Positions 35,986 through 45,496 of a stretch of 64,000 nt of DNA are shown in pieces. The notes beneath the pieces were generated by a model. It searched no databases. It had not been told where the DNA came from and was given only the letters and a program-made list of their open reading frames with translations. Origin of the DNA: Acuticoccus sediminis (lineage in GTDB: Bacteria > Pseudomonadota > Alphaproteobacteria > Rhizobiales > Amorphaceae); NCBI RefSeq assembly GCF_003258595.1, contig NZ_QHHQ01000002.1, positions 806,001 to 870,000 on the forward strand, in the 5' to 3' direction. Made by a program: the position numbers and the translations under genes. Position 1 is the stretch's first letter; every line of letters starts with the position of its first letter.

Positions 35986-37409
35986 CGGACCCCGAAGGTG
36001 TAGGGCGAGGCCTCGTCGTGGGTGCGGCCCGCGAAGTCGAGCCTGGCGAACTGTTCCTCGGCGCGCCGCTGCGCGGCCTGGAGCCGGGAGAGGGCGTCAG
36101 GAATGTCGAAGGCGAGCGCAACGCCGTCCTTCACCACCTGCTCGCCGCCGATATAGACGTCGCGCACCGCGCGCTCGGCGGCCACGTAGATGAGCGAGCG
36201 CAGCGGGTCGCGCACCGGCATCATCGCGCGGTCGGTGATGTCGACCGAGACGATGTCCGCCTTCGCGCCGGGCGCCAGACGGCCGATGTCCTCCCGGCCG
36301 AGGATTGCGGCGCCGCCGATGGTCGCGGCGTTGAAGATATCGCTGGTGCGGAGGTCGAACGGGTCGCCGGAGATGACGCGGGAGTTGGTGAGCGCGTTGC
36401 GCAGCTCCTCCAGCATGTTGTGCGGATAGGTGTCGGTGCCGACGCCGACCGGGATGCCGTTGCGGATGTAGCGGCCGACGGTGTTCATGGTGATGCCGCG
36501 GCGCTGGAAGACGGTCGGGCAGTGGGCGACCGCGGTGCCGCTCGCCTTCAGCGTCGCGAAGTCGTCGGCCTGAGGCCAGTGCACCCAGGGGTGATCGTTG
36601 AGGAAGATGCCGTGTCCGATGACGGCGCCGGCCCTGAGCACGCCGAGGTCGTCCAGCCACTCGACCGGCGTCTTGCCGTGGCGGCGGGTGATCTCGTGGA
36701 ACTCCACGATCGACTGGGCGGCGTGGATCTGCATCGTCAGGCCGCGCTCCTGCGCCGCGGCGAACGAGTCGGCGATGAGGTCGCCGGTGCAGGTGTCGAT
36801 CTGCGCCGGGGCGACCATGCCGGAGAGACGGCCGCAGGGGTGCGCGACCGCGGCGTCGACGTAGGCGAGCGCCTCGTCCATGACGGCGCGGCCGCCGTCG
36901 TCGACCCACTCGTAGTCCACGACGTGTCCGTTCCGGGTGTACCACCGGGCAGAGCGGTACATCGGCGCCGCGACGACCCGCAGGCCCGACTGCGCCATCA
37001 GGTCGAGCCAGCCCTCGAACGGGATCGAGAGGTCGACGAGAGTGGTGACGCCGGACTGCAGCAGCTCCGAGTAGGTGACCTCGACGCAGGCCCTGCGGCC
37101 CTCCTCGTCGGGCCGGAAGAGGGGCATGAACTCGTAGAGCGAGCTCATGTAGAGCTTGGGGCTGCCGAGCTCGTCGAGGAAGCCCTTGTTCATCGCCTCG
37201 CTGGTGGGGTGCGAGTGGATGTTGACGAGCCCCGGCATGATCAGCCGGCCGGAGCCGTCGATCTCGGTGTCGGCCGCGTGGTCGACGCGGCCGATGTGGG
37301 TGACGACGCCGTCCGCGAACGCCACATCGGCGTTCTTCTTGTAGACGTGGCGTCCGTCCTCGAAAGCAACGACCCAGTCGGCGTTGCGGATAACCGTCGT
37401 CCCCGGCAT
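35982..37409 (-). CDS. Amidohydrolase family protein, cytosine deaminase/TrzN-like
   Basis: A 475-residue metal-dependent hydrolase of the ATZ/TRZ-type amidohydrolase branch. Ligands: H65-x-H67 (NIHSHPTS), the QIHAAQ histidine, GHGIFL and the late Asp in GTDTYPHN. These are the mononuclear-zinc deaminase motifs. The N-terminal composite strands (TVIRNADWVVAFEDG) and C-terminal YIGGEQVVKDG are typical. It probably deaminates or dechlorinates an imported nitrogen compound. It lies between the binding-protein gene (5 nt upstream) and the DppD ATPase. Confidence 0.88.
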   Translation of the reverse strand: MPGTTVIRNADWVVAFEDGRHVYKKNADVAFADGVVTHIGRVDHAADTEIDGSGRLIMPGLVNIHSHPTSEAMNKGFLDELGSPKLYMSSLYEFMPLFRPDEEGRRACVEVTYSELLQSGVTTLVDLSIPFEGWLDLMAQSGLRVVAAPMYRSARWYTRNGHVVDYEWVDDGGRAVMDEALAYVDAAVAHPCGRLSGMVAPAQIDTCTGDLIADSFAAAQERGLTMQIHAAQSIVEFHEITRRHGKTPVEWLDDLGVLRAGAVIGHGIFLNDHPWVHWPQADDFATLKASGTAVAHCPTVFQRRGITMNTVGRYIRNGIPVGVGTDTYPHNMLEELRNALTNSRVISGDPFDLRTSDIFNAATIGGAAILGREDIGRLAPGAKADIVSVDITDRAMMPVRDPLRSLIYVAAERAVRDVYIGGEQVVKDGVALAFDIPDALSRLQAAQRRAEEQFARLDFAGRTHDEASPYTFGVR

Positions 37410-37414
37410 GAAAT

Positions 37415-38989
37415 CTACTCTTTGAACTTGATGTCCAGGCCCTTGTAGAGGCCGGCGCCATAGATGTTGTGCGGCACGATCTCTTCCAGATCGGTCGACT
37501 GCGCGATCACCATCGGCTCGTGGTAGAGCGGGATCCAGACGGCGGCGTCGTGGACCTTCTTCAGCACCTCGCCGTAGGCGGTGGCGCGGGTCGCGTCGTC
37601 GGTCGCGGTCTTGCCCTCGTCGAGGAGCTTGTCGGTGTCCTCGTCGATCCAGTTCATGCGGTTCGGCGTCGGCACGTTCTCGGAGCGGAAGTAGAGGTTC
37701 AGCGCGTCACCGGCGGAGACGTACGGGTAGGACATGGCGAACATGTCGAACTCCTGCGTCGCGACCTTGCCCCAGTATACGGTGGAGTCGAAGGGCTGGA
37801 TCTGCATGTCGACGCCGATCTCGCGCAGGTACGCCTGGACGGCCTCGGAGATCTTGGCCCAGCCCGAGCCGGAGAAGACGTAGGCGAGCGGGGCGAGGCG
37901 CACGCCGTCCTTCTCCCGCACACCGTCGGCGCCGCGCGCCCAGCCGGCATCGTCGAGGATCTTGTTGGCCTCGTCGACGTCGTACTTCAGCAGCGCACCG
38001 TCGAGGTCGTGGTTCCAGTCGAGCGCCTCCTGGCTGATGTAGGAATAGGCCGGCTCGACCTCGCCGAAGTAGAGATCCTCGGCCATCGCCTCCTGGTCGA
38101 CGGCGAGGTTCATCGCCTTGCGCACGGCCGGGTCCGCCACCGCCGGGTGGTCGATCTTGAAGCCCATGAAGTAGGTCCAGAAGGCGGCGTCCGACTTCAG
38201 GATCTCGACGTTCGGCGCGGCGCGGAGCTGCTCGACGGCGATATAGGGGATGTACTGGGTGATCTCGCTCTGCCCGGTGAGGACGGCGACGGTGCGCGTG
38301 TTCTCCTCGGGGACGATCTGCCAGGTGATCTTGTCGATCTGCGCCGGGCCCTGGTTCTTGTAGAACGACGGACCCCAGGTGTAGCCCTCGTGCTTGGTCA
38401 TGGTCAGCGTGTTGCGCGGCTGCCATTCGCCCCAGCAGTACGGGCCGGTCCCGTTGAAGCCGGTGACGCCGAAGTCCTTGCCGAGCGCCTCGACGTTGTC
38501 CTTGTCGATGATCGTGCCGAAGGACTGGGCGAGCTGGTACAGGAACTCGGAGAACGGGGCGGAGAGCTTGTACTCGACCGTCGTGTCGTCGACGGCGATG
38601 ACGTCGGTCTGGTCACCGGCGCGCCAGGCGACGGGCGACTTGGTCTCGGGATTCTTCCAGCGCTTCAGCGAGTAGACGACATCGTCGGCGGTCATCTTCT
38701 TGCCGTCGCAGAAGGTGACGTCGTCGCGCAGGTGGAAGGTGTAGGTCAGGCCGTCGTCCGAGACCTCCCAGCTCTTGGCGAGCAGCGGCTCGATGGTCGA
38801 CATGTCGGGCGCCAGGGCGACGAGGGTGTCGCCGAGCATGAACAGCGCCTCGGACGCGGCGCGGGCGGTCGACTTGTGCGGGTCGTAGTTGTTGGTGTCG
38901 ACCTCGCGCACGATGGTGATCTCGCTGGCGGCGGCCAGACCGGGCGCGAGCACGGCGAGGCAGGCCGCTGCGATCAGTCGCTTGGGCAT
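37415..38989 (-). CDS. ABC transporter substrate-binding protein, SBP family 5
   Basis: A 524-residue secreted binding protein with signal peptide MPKRLIAAACLAVLAPGLAAA. SBP_bac_5 landmarks: EVDTNNYDPHKST, FHLRDDVTFCDGKKMTADDVV and GFNGTGPYCWGEW. It has cysteines in both lobes (TFCDG, PYCWG). The frame is open far upstream, but the ATG at 38989 begins the signal peptide. It is distinct from the tandem pair of cluster A, so the three ABC systems probably carry different ligands. The gene follows the DppC-type permease by 71 nt. Confidence 0.92.
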   Translation of the reverse strand: MPKRLIAAACLAVLAPGLAAASEITIVREVDTNNYDPHKSTARAASEALFMLGDTLVALAPDMSTIEPLLAKSWEVSDDGLTYTFHLRDDVTFCDGKKMTADDVVYSLKRWKNPETKSPVAWRAGDQTDVIAVDDTTVEYKLSAPFSEFLYQLAQSFGTIIDKDNVEALGKDFGVTGFNGTGPYCWGEWQPRNTLTMTKHEGYTWGPSFYKNQGPAQIDKITWQIVPEENTRTVAVLTGQSEITQYIPYIAVEQLRAAPNVEILKSDAAFWTYFMGFKIDHPAVADPAVRKAMNLAVDQEAMAEDLYFGEVEPAYSYISQEALDWNHDLDGALLKYDVDEANKILDDAGWARGADGVREKDGVRLAPLAYVFSGSGWAKISEAVQAYLREIGVDMQIQPFDSTVYWGKVATQEFDMFAMSYPYVSAGDALNLYFRSENVPTPNRMNWIDEDTDKLLDEGKTATDDATRATAYGEVLKKVHDAAVWIPLYHEPMVIAQSTDLEEIVPHNIYGAGLYKGLDIKFKE

Positions 38990-39060
38990 TCTGTCGTTCC
39001 CTTTTCGTCGGCGGCCGGTCGTCAGCGTCCGCGGCCGGTTGTGGTGGAGAGGACGCGGCG

Positions 39061-39954
39061 TCACGAGGACATCCGCGGGTCGAGGACGTCGCGCAGCGCG
39101 TCGCCGGTGACGTTGGCCGCGAGCACGATCAGGAAGATGAAGGCGCTCGGAATGACCGCGATGTGCGGCGCGAAGAGGAGGAAGTCGCGCCCCTGCGCCG
39201 CCATCATGCCGAGCTCGGCCGCGGGCGGACGCGCGCCGAGACCGAGGAAGGAGAGCGCCGCGCCGATCAGGATGATCTGCCCGAACCGCAGGCTCACGAA
39301 GATCATGATCGACGAGATCGCGTTGCGCAGCAGGTAGCGGGTGAAGAGCGCGCGGTCGGAGAGGCCGACGGCGCGGCCCGCCTCGATGTATTCCTGGCTC
39401 ATGATGCCGACGGCGACCGACCGGGCGATCCGAGCGCAGTCCGGCACCGTCGCGATGGAGAGGGCGATGATGATCGGCACGATGCCGGGGCCGAACACGG
39501 CCACCAGAGCGAGGCCGAGGAGGATCGCCGGAAAGGACAGCATCATGTCGACGAAGCGCATCACGACACCGTCGATGCGACGGTAGAAGGCCGCCAGCAG
39601 GCCGAGCAACGATCCCGTGATGCCGCCGAAGAAGATGGCGCAGAGGCCGATGAGGAGAGTGAGCCGCGTGCCGTAGAGGATGCGCGAGAAGATGTCCCGG
39701 CCCTGCCCGTCGGTGCCGAGGATGTGGTCCGGGCTGCCGCGCGCGGCCCACATCGGCGGCGTCATCACCGAGCGGCTGGAGGCGTAGGGGTCGTGTGGCG
39801 CGATCGCCGGCGCGAAGACCGCGCCGAGGACGATCACCAGGAGCACGAGGATCGCCAGCGCCGCGGCGGGATCGCGCAGCAGGCGGATCCACCAGGCCCT
39901 GCGGCCGTCGCGGCGGCGGGCCTTCGTCGTCGAGGGCGCGTCGGTCGATGTCAT
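39061..39954 (-). CDS. ABC transporter permease, DppC type
   Basis: A 297-residue permease with LGTDGQGRDIFSRILYGTR after the first transmembrane segment (about residues 24-46), EAA motif EYIEAGRAVGLSDRALFTRYLLRNA around its glycine, and NVTGDALRDVLDPR at the end. The ATG at 39954 follows the DppB-type stop by 13 nt and is chosen over an upstream frame extension that overlaps that gene. Confidence 0.92.
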   Translation of the reverse strand: MTSTDAPSTTKARRRDGRRAWWIRLLRDPAAALAILVLLVIVLGAVFAPAIAPHDPYASSRSVMTPPMWAARGSPDHILGTDGQGRDIFSRILYGTRLTLLIGLCAIFFGGITGSLLGLLAAFYRRIDGVVMRFVDMMLSFPAILLGLALVAVFGPGIVPIIIALSIATVPDCARIARSVAVGIMSQEYIEAGRAVGLSDRALFTRYLLRNAISSIMIFVSLRFGQIILIGAALSFLGLGARPPAAELGMMAAQGRDFLLFAPHIAVIPSAFIFLIVLAANVTGDALRDVLDPRMSS

Positions 39955-39967
39955 CTCCGGCCCACCC

Positions 39968-40909
39968 TCATCGTTTTCCGACCCGGGGGTCGAGCATCGT
40001 GTAGGCGATGTCGACCAGCATGTTGGTGAGGATGAAGCCGAGGGCGAACACCATGATCGCGCCCTGGGCAAGCGGGAAGTCGGACGAGAGGATCGCGCCG
40101 ACGGCGAGGCGGCCGATACCGGGCCAGGAGAAGATCGACTCCGTCACCACCGCGCCGCCGATGAGGTAGCCCGCCTGGAGGCCGATCAGCGTGACCACCG
40201 GCACCAGCGCGTTGCGAAGGCCATGCCGCAATACGACCGCGGTCTCGGGCAGCCCCTTGGCGCGCGCGGTGCGCACATGGTCGAGCCGCAGCACCTCCAG
40301 AACGGAGGAGCGCGTCATCCGGGCCACTGGGCCGATGAAGATAAACCCGAGGGAGAGGGCTGGCAGGACGATGTGGTTGAGCCCCTCGAGGGTCCACAGC
40401 GGGCCGCCGCGGCCGAGGAAGGGGAAGAGGCGCCAGGCGACGCCGAGGTACTGGATCATCAGGAGGCAGATGAAGAAGATCGGCAGCGACACGCCCGCGA
40501 CCGACAGCGCCACCACGATGCGGTCGACGATCGTGCCGCGGAAGAAGGCGGCGAGCGTGCCGAGCGCCATGCCGAGCGGGATCGACCAGACGAGGCAGGC
40601 GAACATCAGCTCCAGCGTCGGGCCGATGGCGGCGAGGAGTTCGGACAGCACCGTCTTGTTGGAGATCATCGAGCGGCCGAGGTCGCCCTGCAGGACCCGC
40701 GACAGGTACGACCAGAACTGAACCGTCAGCGGCTGGTCCAGTCCCAGCTCCTGACGGATCGCCTCGACGACGTCCGGCGTCGCCGTCGGCCCCGCGATCA
40801 CCACGGCCGGGTCGCCGGGGACGAGCTGCAGGAGCGCGAAGCCGAGGATGAGCACCCCGATCAGGACCGGGATCGAGGTGATGAGGCGGTTGACGATCGC
40901 CTCGATCAT
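39968..40909 (-). CDS. ABC transporter permease, DppB type
   Basis: A 313-residue permease: IEAIVNRLITSIPVLIGVLILGFALLQLVPGDP opening (first segment 8-30), LGLDQPLTVQFWSYLSRVLQGDLGRS, EAA motif DHVRTARAKGLPETAVVLRHGLRNA around its glycine, and IAYTMLDPRVGKR at the end. It overlaps the stop of the upstream amidohydrolase by four bases. It is the second gene of operon C. Confidence 0.92.
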   Translation of the reverse strand: MIEAIVNRLITSIPVLIGVLILGFALLQLVPGDPAVVIAGPTATPDVVEAIRQELGLDQPLTVQFWSYLSRVLQGDLGRSMISNKTVLSELLAAIGPTLELMFACLVWSIPLGMALGTLAAFFRGTIVDRIVVALSVAGVSLPIFFICLLMIQYLGVAWRLFPFLGRGGPLWTLEGLNHIVLPALSLGFIFIGPVARMTRSSVLEVLRLDHVRTARAKGLPETAVVLRHGLRNALVPVVTLIGLQAGYLIGGAVVTESIFSWPGIGRLAVGAILSSDFPLAQGAIMVFALGFILTNMLVDIAYTMLDPRVGKR

Positions 40910-42537
40910 GCCGCCGCCGCGCCCCGCTCGTAGACCACCTCGCCGCCGCGGATGGTCATGTCGCAGACCGTGTCCAGGATCGCCTCGGGCTCTCCCTCGA
41001 ACATGTCGCGCGAGAAGACGGCGACGTCGGCGAGCTGCCCGGGCACGAGGCGGCCCTTGATCGCCTCCTCCTTGGCGGCATAGGCCGACGCGTAGGTGTA
41101 GGCGTGCAGCGCCTCGGCGAGCGAGAGCTTGTGCTCGGGGCCGATCTGCGTGCCGCGGTTCGTCCTGCGGGTGACCATCGTGTAGAGGTTCGGGAACGGG
41201 TTCACGGCCGTCACCGGGCAGTCGGTGGAGGCGGAGGGCTCGAGGCCCTTCTCGATCCACGTGCGCATCGGGTGCGAGGCGGCCGAACGCTCCATTCCGA
41301 GAACGTCGAGATAGAGGTCGCCGAAGTAGTAGATGAAGGCCGGCTGCGGGGCGGGGAGGATGTGCCGCGCCGCGAGACGCTCCATCTGCTCGTCCGTGAG
41401 CCAGCCGCAGTGCTCGATGCGGTGGCGCCGGTCCGGATCGGGCGTGTCGTCGAGCGCCTTCTCCAGCGCAGTCAGGGTCTGGCCGATGGCCGCGTCGCCG
41501 ATGGCGTGGATGGTCATGCGGTAGCCGCGGCGGTGGGCGGCGAGGACCATGGCGTCGAGTTCCGCGTCGGGCAGGCACAGGATGCCGAGGTCGTTGTCGC
41601 CGCCGCCGAGATAGGGCCGGCTCATCGCCGCGGTGCGCCCGCCGGCCGAGCCGTCGGTGAAGATCTTCACGCCGCCGATCCGAAGCATGTCGTCGCCGGA
41701 GCCGGTGACGTACCCGGCCTCGTACGCGCGGTCGAGGATGGTGCGGTTCCTGTCGCCCATCAGCACGGCGTAGGTGCGCACCGGAAGACGGCCGGAGCGG
41801 CGGGCGGTCTGATAGGCGAGCATCTCGAGCCAGCCGCTCTCGATGCCGACGGCCGCCTCCATGCAGGAGGTGATGCCGTAGGTGAGGAGGTCGTTGCCGC
41901 CACGTTCGATCGCGGCCACGAGGTCGGCCTCGGTCGGCGTCGGCAGGGCGTGCATGACGAGCTCGCGCGCGGTCTCCGCCAGGAGCCCGGTGAGGCGCCC
42001 GTTCTGCCGCTCGATGAGCCCGCCTGCGGGGGAGGGCGTGCCCTCCCCGATGCCGGCCCGCTCCAGCGCCATGGAGTTGGCGACCGCGAGGTGGCCGCAG
42101 GTGCGCACGATGTAGACCGGATGGTCGGGCACCGCCGCGTCCAGCTCCTCGCGGAAGGGGTGGCGCTTCTCGGCGAACTCGAAGTGGTCGTAGCCGCGGC
42201 CGCGGATCCATTCGCCGGGAGGAGTGACGGCCGCGCGCGCCTTCAGCGCATCGATGAGGGCGTCGAGGGTCGGGGCGGCCTTCGGGCGCAGGTCCACCTC
42301 GGCCATCGCGCGGCCGTAGGGGAGAAGGTGGAGGTGCGCGTCGTTGAGCCCCGGCGTCGCGAGGCGGCCATCGAGATCGACGACGCGGGTCTCGGGTCCG
42401 ATCAGGGCGTCGAGCTCGTCGCCGTCGCCGGTGGCGAGGACGCGCCCGCCCCACAGGGCGATCGCGCTGCACGCCCCCTCGGCAAGGCCGCACCAAATCC
42501 GGCCGTTCTTCAGAACCACATCAGCGCGCGGGAGCAT
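40906..42537 (-). CDS. Amidohydrolase, YtcJ-like (amidohydrolase family 3)
   Basis: A 543-residue cytosolic hydrolase of the YtcJ/LAF3-like group. Motifs: H68-x-H70 (NDAHLHLLPYG), the KIFTDGSAGG strand, TIHAIGD, RIEHCGWL and STDCPV. Family members are large zinc enzymes of mostly unknown substrate. Among three possible starts, the ATG at 42537 is preferred: it opens with MLPRADVVLKNGRIW and has AAGGAC ten bases upstream, whereas the longer form adds a basic, poorly conserved stretch. It leads the operon C transcript and sits downstream of several palindromes. Confidence 0.87.
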   Translation of the reverse strand: MLPRADVVLKNGRIWCGLAEGACSAIALWGGRVLATGDGDELDALIGPETRVVDLDGRLATPGLNDAHLHLLPYGRAMAEVDLRPKAAPTLDALIDALKARAAVTPPGEWIRGRGYDHFEFAEKRHPFREELDAAVPDHPVYIVRTCGHLAVANSMALERAGIGEGTPSPAGGLIERQNGRLTGLLAETARELVMHALPTPTEADLVAAIERGGNDLLTYGITSCMEAAVGIESGWLEMLAYQTARRSGRLPVRTYAVLMGDRNRTILDRAYEAGYVTGSGDDMLRIGGVKIFTDGSAGGRTAAMSRPYLGGGDNDLGILCLPDAELDAMVLAAHRRGYRMTIHAIGDAAIGQTLTALEKALDDTPDPDRRHRIEHCGWLTDEQMERLAARHILPAPQPAFIYYFGDLYLDVLGMERSAASHPMRTWIEKGLEPSASTDCPVTAVNPFPNLYTMVTRRTNRGTQIGPEHKLSLAEALHAYTYASAYAAKEEAIKGRLVPGQLADVAVFSRDMFEGEPEAILDTVCDMTIRGGEVVYERGAAAA

Positions 42538-42904
42538 ACGATCGTCCTTGAGCCCGTGCCGGCGGTGGGGCCGGCGATTTGGCATGCCAGCAAACAGCAT
42601 ACCAATTGGATTGCAGCAGGCTTCGGCGCGATGCGCCAGCGCGATGTCGCAATTTGCGCTGCAAAATTGGGCACGGGGCGACCCGGGATCGTGTCGTGAT
42701 CCCTGCCCGCCGTGAGGAGACCATGGTTATCCTGCTGTCATACTTGGGTAATTCTAGTGCCCCGGTCGAAACCTCGCCTGTGCACGAAGCGGGCGGCCTT
42801 CGTCTGCGGCGGCTCGTCGCGCGTCGAAATCCGCCATTGCGGCTCGCGGCACGGAGAATCCGGAGGCGCGCTTGCGATCGCTTCGGCGAGGTACGGAAGC
42901 GCGC
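42538..42904. other. Promoter region of ABC operon C, 367 bp without a gene
   Basis: The gap between the DUF1413-like gene stop and the amidohydrolase start. The half nearest the operon (42575-42780) is A+T-richer and carries three symmetric elements listed separately or here: TGGCATGCCA (42580-42589), CCAATTGG inside a near-palindrome (42597-42614), and TTTGC-GCT-GCAAA (42653-42665). The other half is GC-rich and featureless apart from open frames without coding character. Confidence 0.5.
42580..42614. promoter_or_regulatory. Paired palindromes, candidate operator of operon C
   Basis: TGGCATGCCA at 42580-42589 is a perfect 10-bp palindrome. Ten bases on, GCATACCAATTGGATTGC has matching outer (GCA/TGC) and inner (CCAATTGG) arms. 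Both share the TTGG/CCAA arms that GntR-family repressors often recognise. They lie 43-77 bases before the operon start codon. No GntR gene is adjacent; the nearest lies at 20346. Confidence 0.4.
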
Positions 42905-43135
42905 TCAGCGGCCGTGCCAGAGGTAGACGCGGCCGCCGCCTCGCTTGCGGCCCGTGTCCTCGACGCCCGGAAAGCGGCCCCGGCGGACCGCCTCCATGAA
43001 GTCGCGCCCGGCGCGGACCTTGTCGCCGATATAAAGGCCGTCCCAGTCCGGTCCGTAGATCTCGGGGAAGTGGAATTCGCCGGGCTGACACGTGTCGATG
43101 CGGGCCTGCAGCCGGGAGATTTCGTCGCTGGTCAC
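42905..43135 (-). CDS. Small cytosolic protein resembling DUF1413
   Basis: A 76-residue protein. The pattern PGEFHFPEIYGPDWDGLYIGDKVRAGRDFMEAVRRG (core DWDGL, GRDF) followed by a terminal GGRVYLW strand resembles the short DUF1413 family, single-domain proteins of unknown role that look like small winged or beta-hairpin folds. The GTG start at 43135 has GGAGG nine bases upstream. It is convergent with nothing and lies between operon C and the nitronate monooxygenase, 130 bases after the latter on the same strand. Function unknown. Confidence 0.65.
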   Translation of the reverse strand: MTSDEISRLQARIDTCQPGEFHFPEIYGPDWDGLYIGDKVRAGRDFMEAVRRGRFPGVEDTGRKRGGGRVYLWHGR

Positions 43136-43265
43136 CGCGCTTGGCCTCCGGTTCGTCCTGTGGGCCCGACGCGCCGCATCGGGCGAATTGGGCTCCGTGC
43201 CGAGGGTAGGGCGCCGCTGGCGAGCGGGCCAGGACCGGATCGCCGCGCCGCTGCCGCGATGGCCG

Positions 43266-44327
43266 TCAGGCGGTCGTTGCCCCGGCGAGACGGCGCGTCA
43301 GCTCGGCGGCGGACGTGACCCGGCTCATGGCGACGGCCTGACCGGCCCAGAGGTTCGTGAAGTCCGCCGAGCCACGCGCCTCGGCCCGCTGGCGCAAGGG
43401 AGCGAGGGCGGCGCCCGCGGTCGGGAACTCCGGAGGAAGCTCGGAGAGGGGGCCGACCTCGCGCATCACGCGGTTGAGGATGCCGCGCGCCGGACGGCCG
43501 GTGAAGAGGTTGGTGAGCGCCGTGTCGTCGCCCGCCGCCTGCTCCAGCGCGGCACGGTAGAGCGGCGCGACGTTCGCCTCCTCGGTGAAGAGGTAGGCGG
43601 TGCCGACCTGCACGGCCGAGGCGCCGAGCGCCATCGCCGCGGCGACACCGCGCGCTTCGGCGATGCCGCCCGCGGCGATCACCGGCACGTCCACGGCATC
43701 GACGACCTGCGGCACCAGCGCGATCGTCCCGACCTGCGTGGACATGTCGTGGGTCAGGAAGTTGCCGCGGTGCCCGCCCGCCTCCGCGCCCATCGCGATC
43801 ACCGCGTCGACGCCGCGGCCTGCGAGCCACACCGCCTCGCGCACCGTGGTCGCCGAGGCGATGACCTTGGCCCCGGTCCGGCGGACGCGATCGAGGAGGT
43901 CCGGCGCCGGGAGGCCGAAATGGAAACTCACGACAGGGGGGCGGAACTCCTCGACGACGGCGGCGAAGGCCGCGTGGAACGGCGAGCGGGTCGCCGCGGC
44001 CGGCGGCGACACGCCTTCGAGACCGGCCTCGCGGTAGTACGGCGCGAGGCGCTCCAGCCAGCCGGCCTGTCGCGCCGGGTCGTCGGCCGGGGGCGTGTGG
44101 CAGAAGAAGTTGACGTTGATCGGACGGTCCGTGCCCCTGCGCACCGCCTCCAGCGCTTCGCGCAGCTGCGGCGCGGTGTACTGGCCACTCGGCAGGGAGC
44201 CGAGACCGCCCGCCTCGCTGACGGCCACCACCATCGCAGGCGTCGTCGAGCCGGCCATCGGCGCCTGGATGACGGGGAGGTCGATCCCGAAGAGGTCGAG
44301 TATGCGCCGGTCGGTGAAGGTGGTCAT
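43266..44327 (-). CDS. Nitronate monooxygenase (2-nitropropane dioxygenase family)
   Basis: A 353-residue FMN-dependent TIM-barrel enzyme. Motifs: PVIQAPMAGSTTPAMVVAVSEAGGLGSLPSG (cofactor strand; core QAPMAG), MGAEAGGHRG with the active-site His, and PVIAAGGIAEARGVAAAMALGASAVQVGTAYL (core AAGGI). It oxidises alkyl nitronates such as propionate-3-nitronate to detoxify them. The ATG at 44327 is chosen over an upstream extension for its fit to the family N-terminus. It lies downstream of a LysR gene on the same strand, 130 bases away. Confidence 0.9.
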   Translation of the reverse strand: MTTFTDRRILDLFGIDLPVIQAPMAGSTTPAMVVAVSEAGGLGSLPSGQYTAPQLREALEAVRRGTDRPINVNFFCHTPPADDPARQAGWLERLAPYYREAGLEGVSPPAAATRSPFHAAFAAVVEEFRPPVVSFHFGLPAPDLLDRVRRTGAKVIASATTVREAVWLAGRGVDAVIAMGAEAGGHRGNFLTHDMSTQVGTIALVPQVVDAVDVPVIAAGGIAEARGVAAAMALGASAVQVGTAYLFTEEANVAPLYRAALEQAAGDDTALTNLFTGRPARGILNRVMREVGPLSELPPEFPTAGAALAPLRQRAEARGSADFTNLWAGQAVAMSRVTSAAELTRRLAGATTA

Positions 44328-44457
44328 GACGCGGGGCCTTTCGTCGTCGCCGCGCGGCGGGCGCGCGATCGTGGGAGCTCTGGCCCCTATCTCCCTCATG
44401 TCGCCGGATGATGGAATGGGCGTTCCGCGGTGGACACTCTTCCGGAAGGGGGAAGGT

Positions 44458-45381
44458 TCAGGGGGTCGTCCGCGACCAGAGGTCGGCGAAGGCGGCGCGC
44501 AGGCGAGGCACCGCGAAGTCCACGAAGCCCCGCACCTTCGGCACCGACAGCCGCCGCTCAGGCATGATGAGGTGGACCGGGTAGGGCGGCGGCTCGTCGC
44601 CCTCCAGTATGATCTGAAGCTCGCCGCGGCCGACCCGCTCGGCCACGTGGTAGGAGAAGAGCCGCGTCACGCCGTGTCCCTCCGCGGCGGAGGCGACGGC
44701 GGCGGCCACGCTGTTGACGATCAGCCGCGGCGTCAGAGAGACGGACCGGGCGATGGCCCCGTCGCCCGGCGGCGGGAAGCTCCAGGTGTCGATGCCGGTC
44801 TGCGTCATCGCGACGATGTGGTGCCGGGCGAGGTCGGCCGGCGCCGTGATCGGCGGATGGGCGGCGAGGTAGCGCGGCGAGGCGGCGACCACCCGGCGGA
44901 CCTCGCCGATCCGGATGGCGATCATCGACGAATCGGGCAGGTGGGCGATGCGAAGCGCGACGTCGATTCCCTCGTCGATCAGGTTCACCGGGCGGTCGAG
45001 GAGGTGGAGCCTCGCCGAGACCGCCGGGTACGCGTCGAGGAAGTCGTCGAGGATCGGGCGCAGCACCTCGCTGCCACTGACCACGGGGGCGGTGATCGTC
45101 AGGGTGCCGCGCGGCGCGGACCGCTCGCTCGCGGCCACCATGTCCGCCTCCTCGAGGTCGGCGAGCACGCGGCGGCAGGCGTTGGCGTAGCGCTCCCCCG
45201 CCTCGCTGAGGCGGATGGCGCGCGTCGTGCGGTGCAGGAGCTGCACGCCGACATGCCGTTCGAGGAAGTCGACGGCGCGGCTGACCGCGGCGGGCGACCG
45301 GCCGAGACGCCGCCCCGCCCCGGCGAGGCTCCCCTCGTCCAGCGCGGTCACGAACACCTTCATGCAGTCGATGCGGTCCAT
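44458..45381 (-). CDS. LysR family transcriptional regulator
   Basis: A 307-residue LTTR of the DmlR/AaeR-like subgroup. It starts MDRIDCMKVFVTALDEGSLAGAGRRLGRSPAAVSRAVDFLE, here recognised by the helix-turn-helix at residues 18-42. The effector domain includes LHLLDRPVNLIDEGIDVALRI. It is divergent from an alpha/beta hydrolase gene (115-bp gap), the usual arrangement for a LysR and its target. Confidence 0.92.
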   Translation of the reverse strand: MDRIDCMKVFVTALDEGSLAGAGRRLGRSPAAVSRAVDFLERHVGVQLLHRTTRAIRLSEAGERYANACRRVLADLEEADMVAASERSAPRGTLTITAPVVSGSEVLRPILDDFLDAYPAVSARLHLLDRPVNLIDEGIDVALRIAHLPDSSMIAIRIGEVRRVVAASPRYLAAHPPITAPADLARHHIVAMTQTGIDTWSFPPPGDGAIARSVSLTPRLIVNSVAAAVASAAEGHGVTRLFSYHVAERVGRGELQIILEGDEPPPYPVHLIMPERRLSVPKVRGFVDFAVPRLRAAFADLWSRTTP

Positions 45382-45496
45382 TCAGTCTTCCGCGTTGCGT
45401 AAGAGTGCATCCCCATTTTCGACCATTCCGCCGAACGATGGAACGCCCGACATGGCGGGCAACGGGAACGCTCCCGGCCAACATACGGAGAGAACC

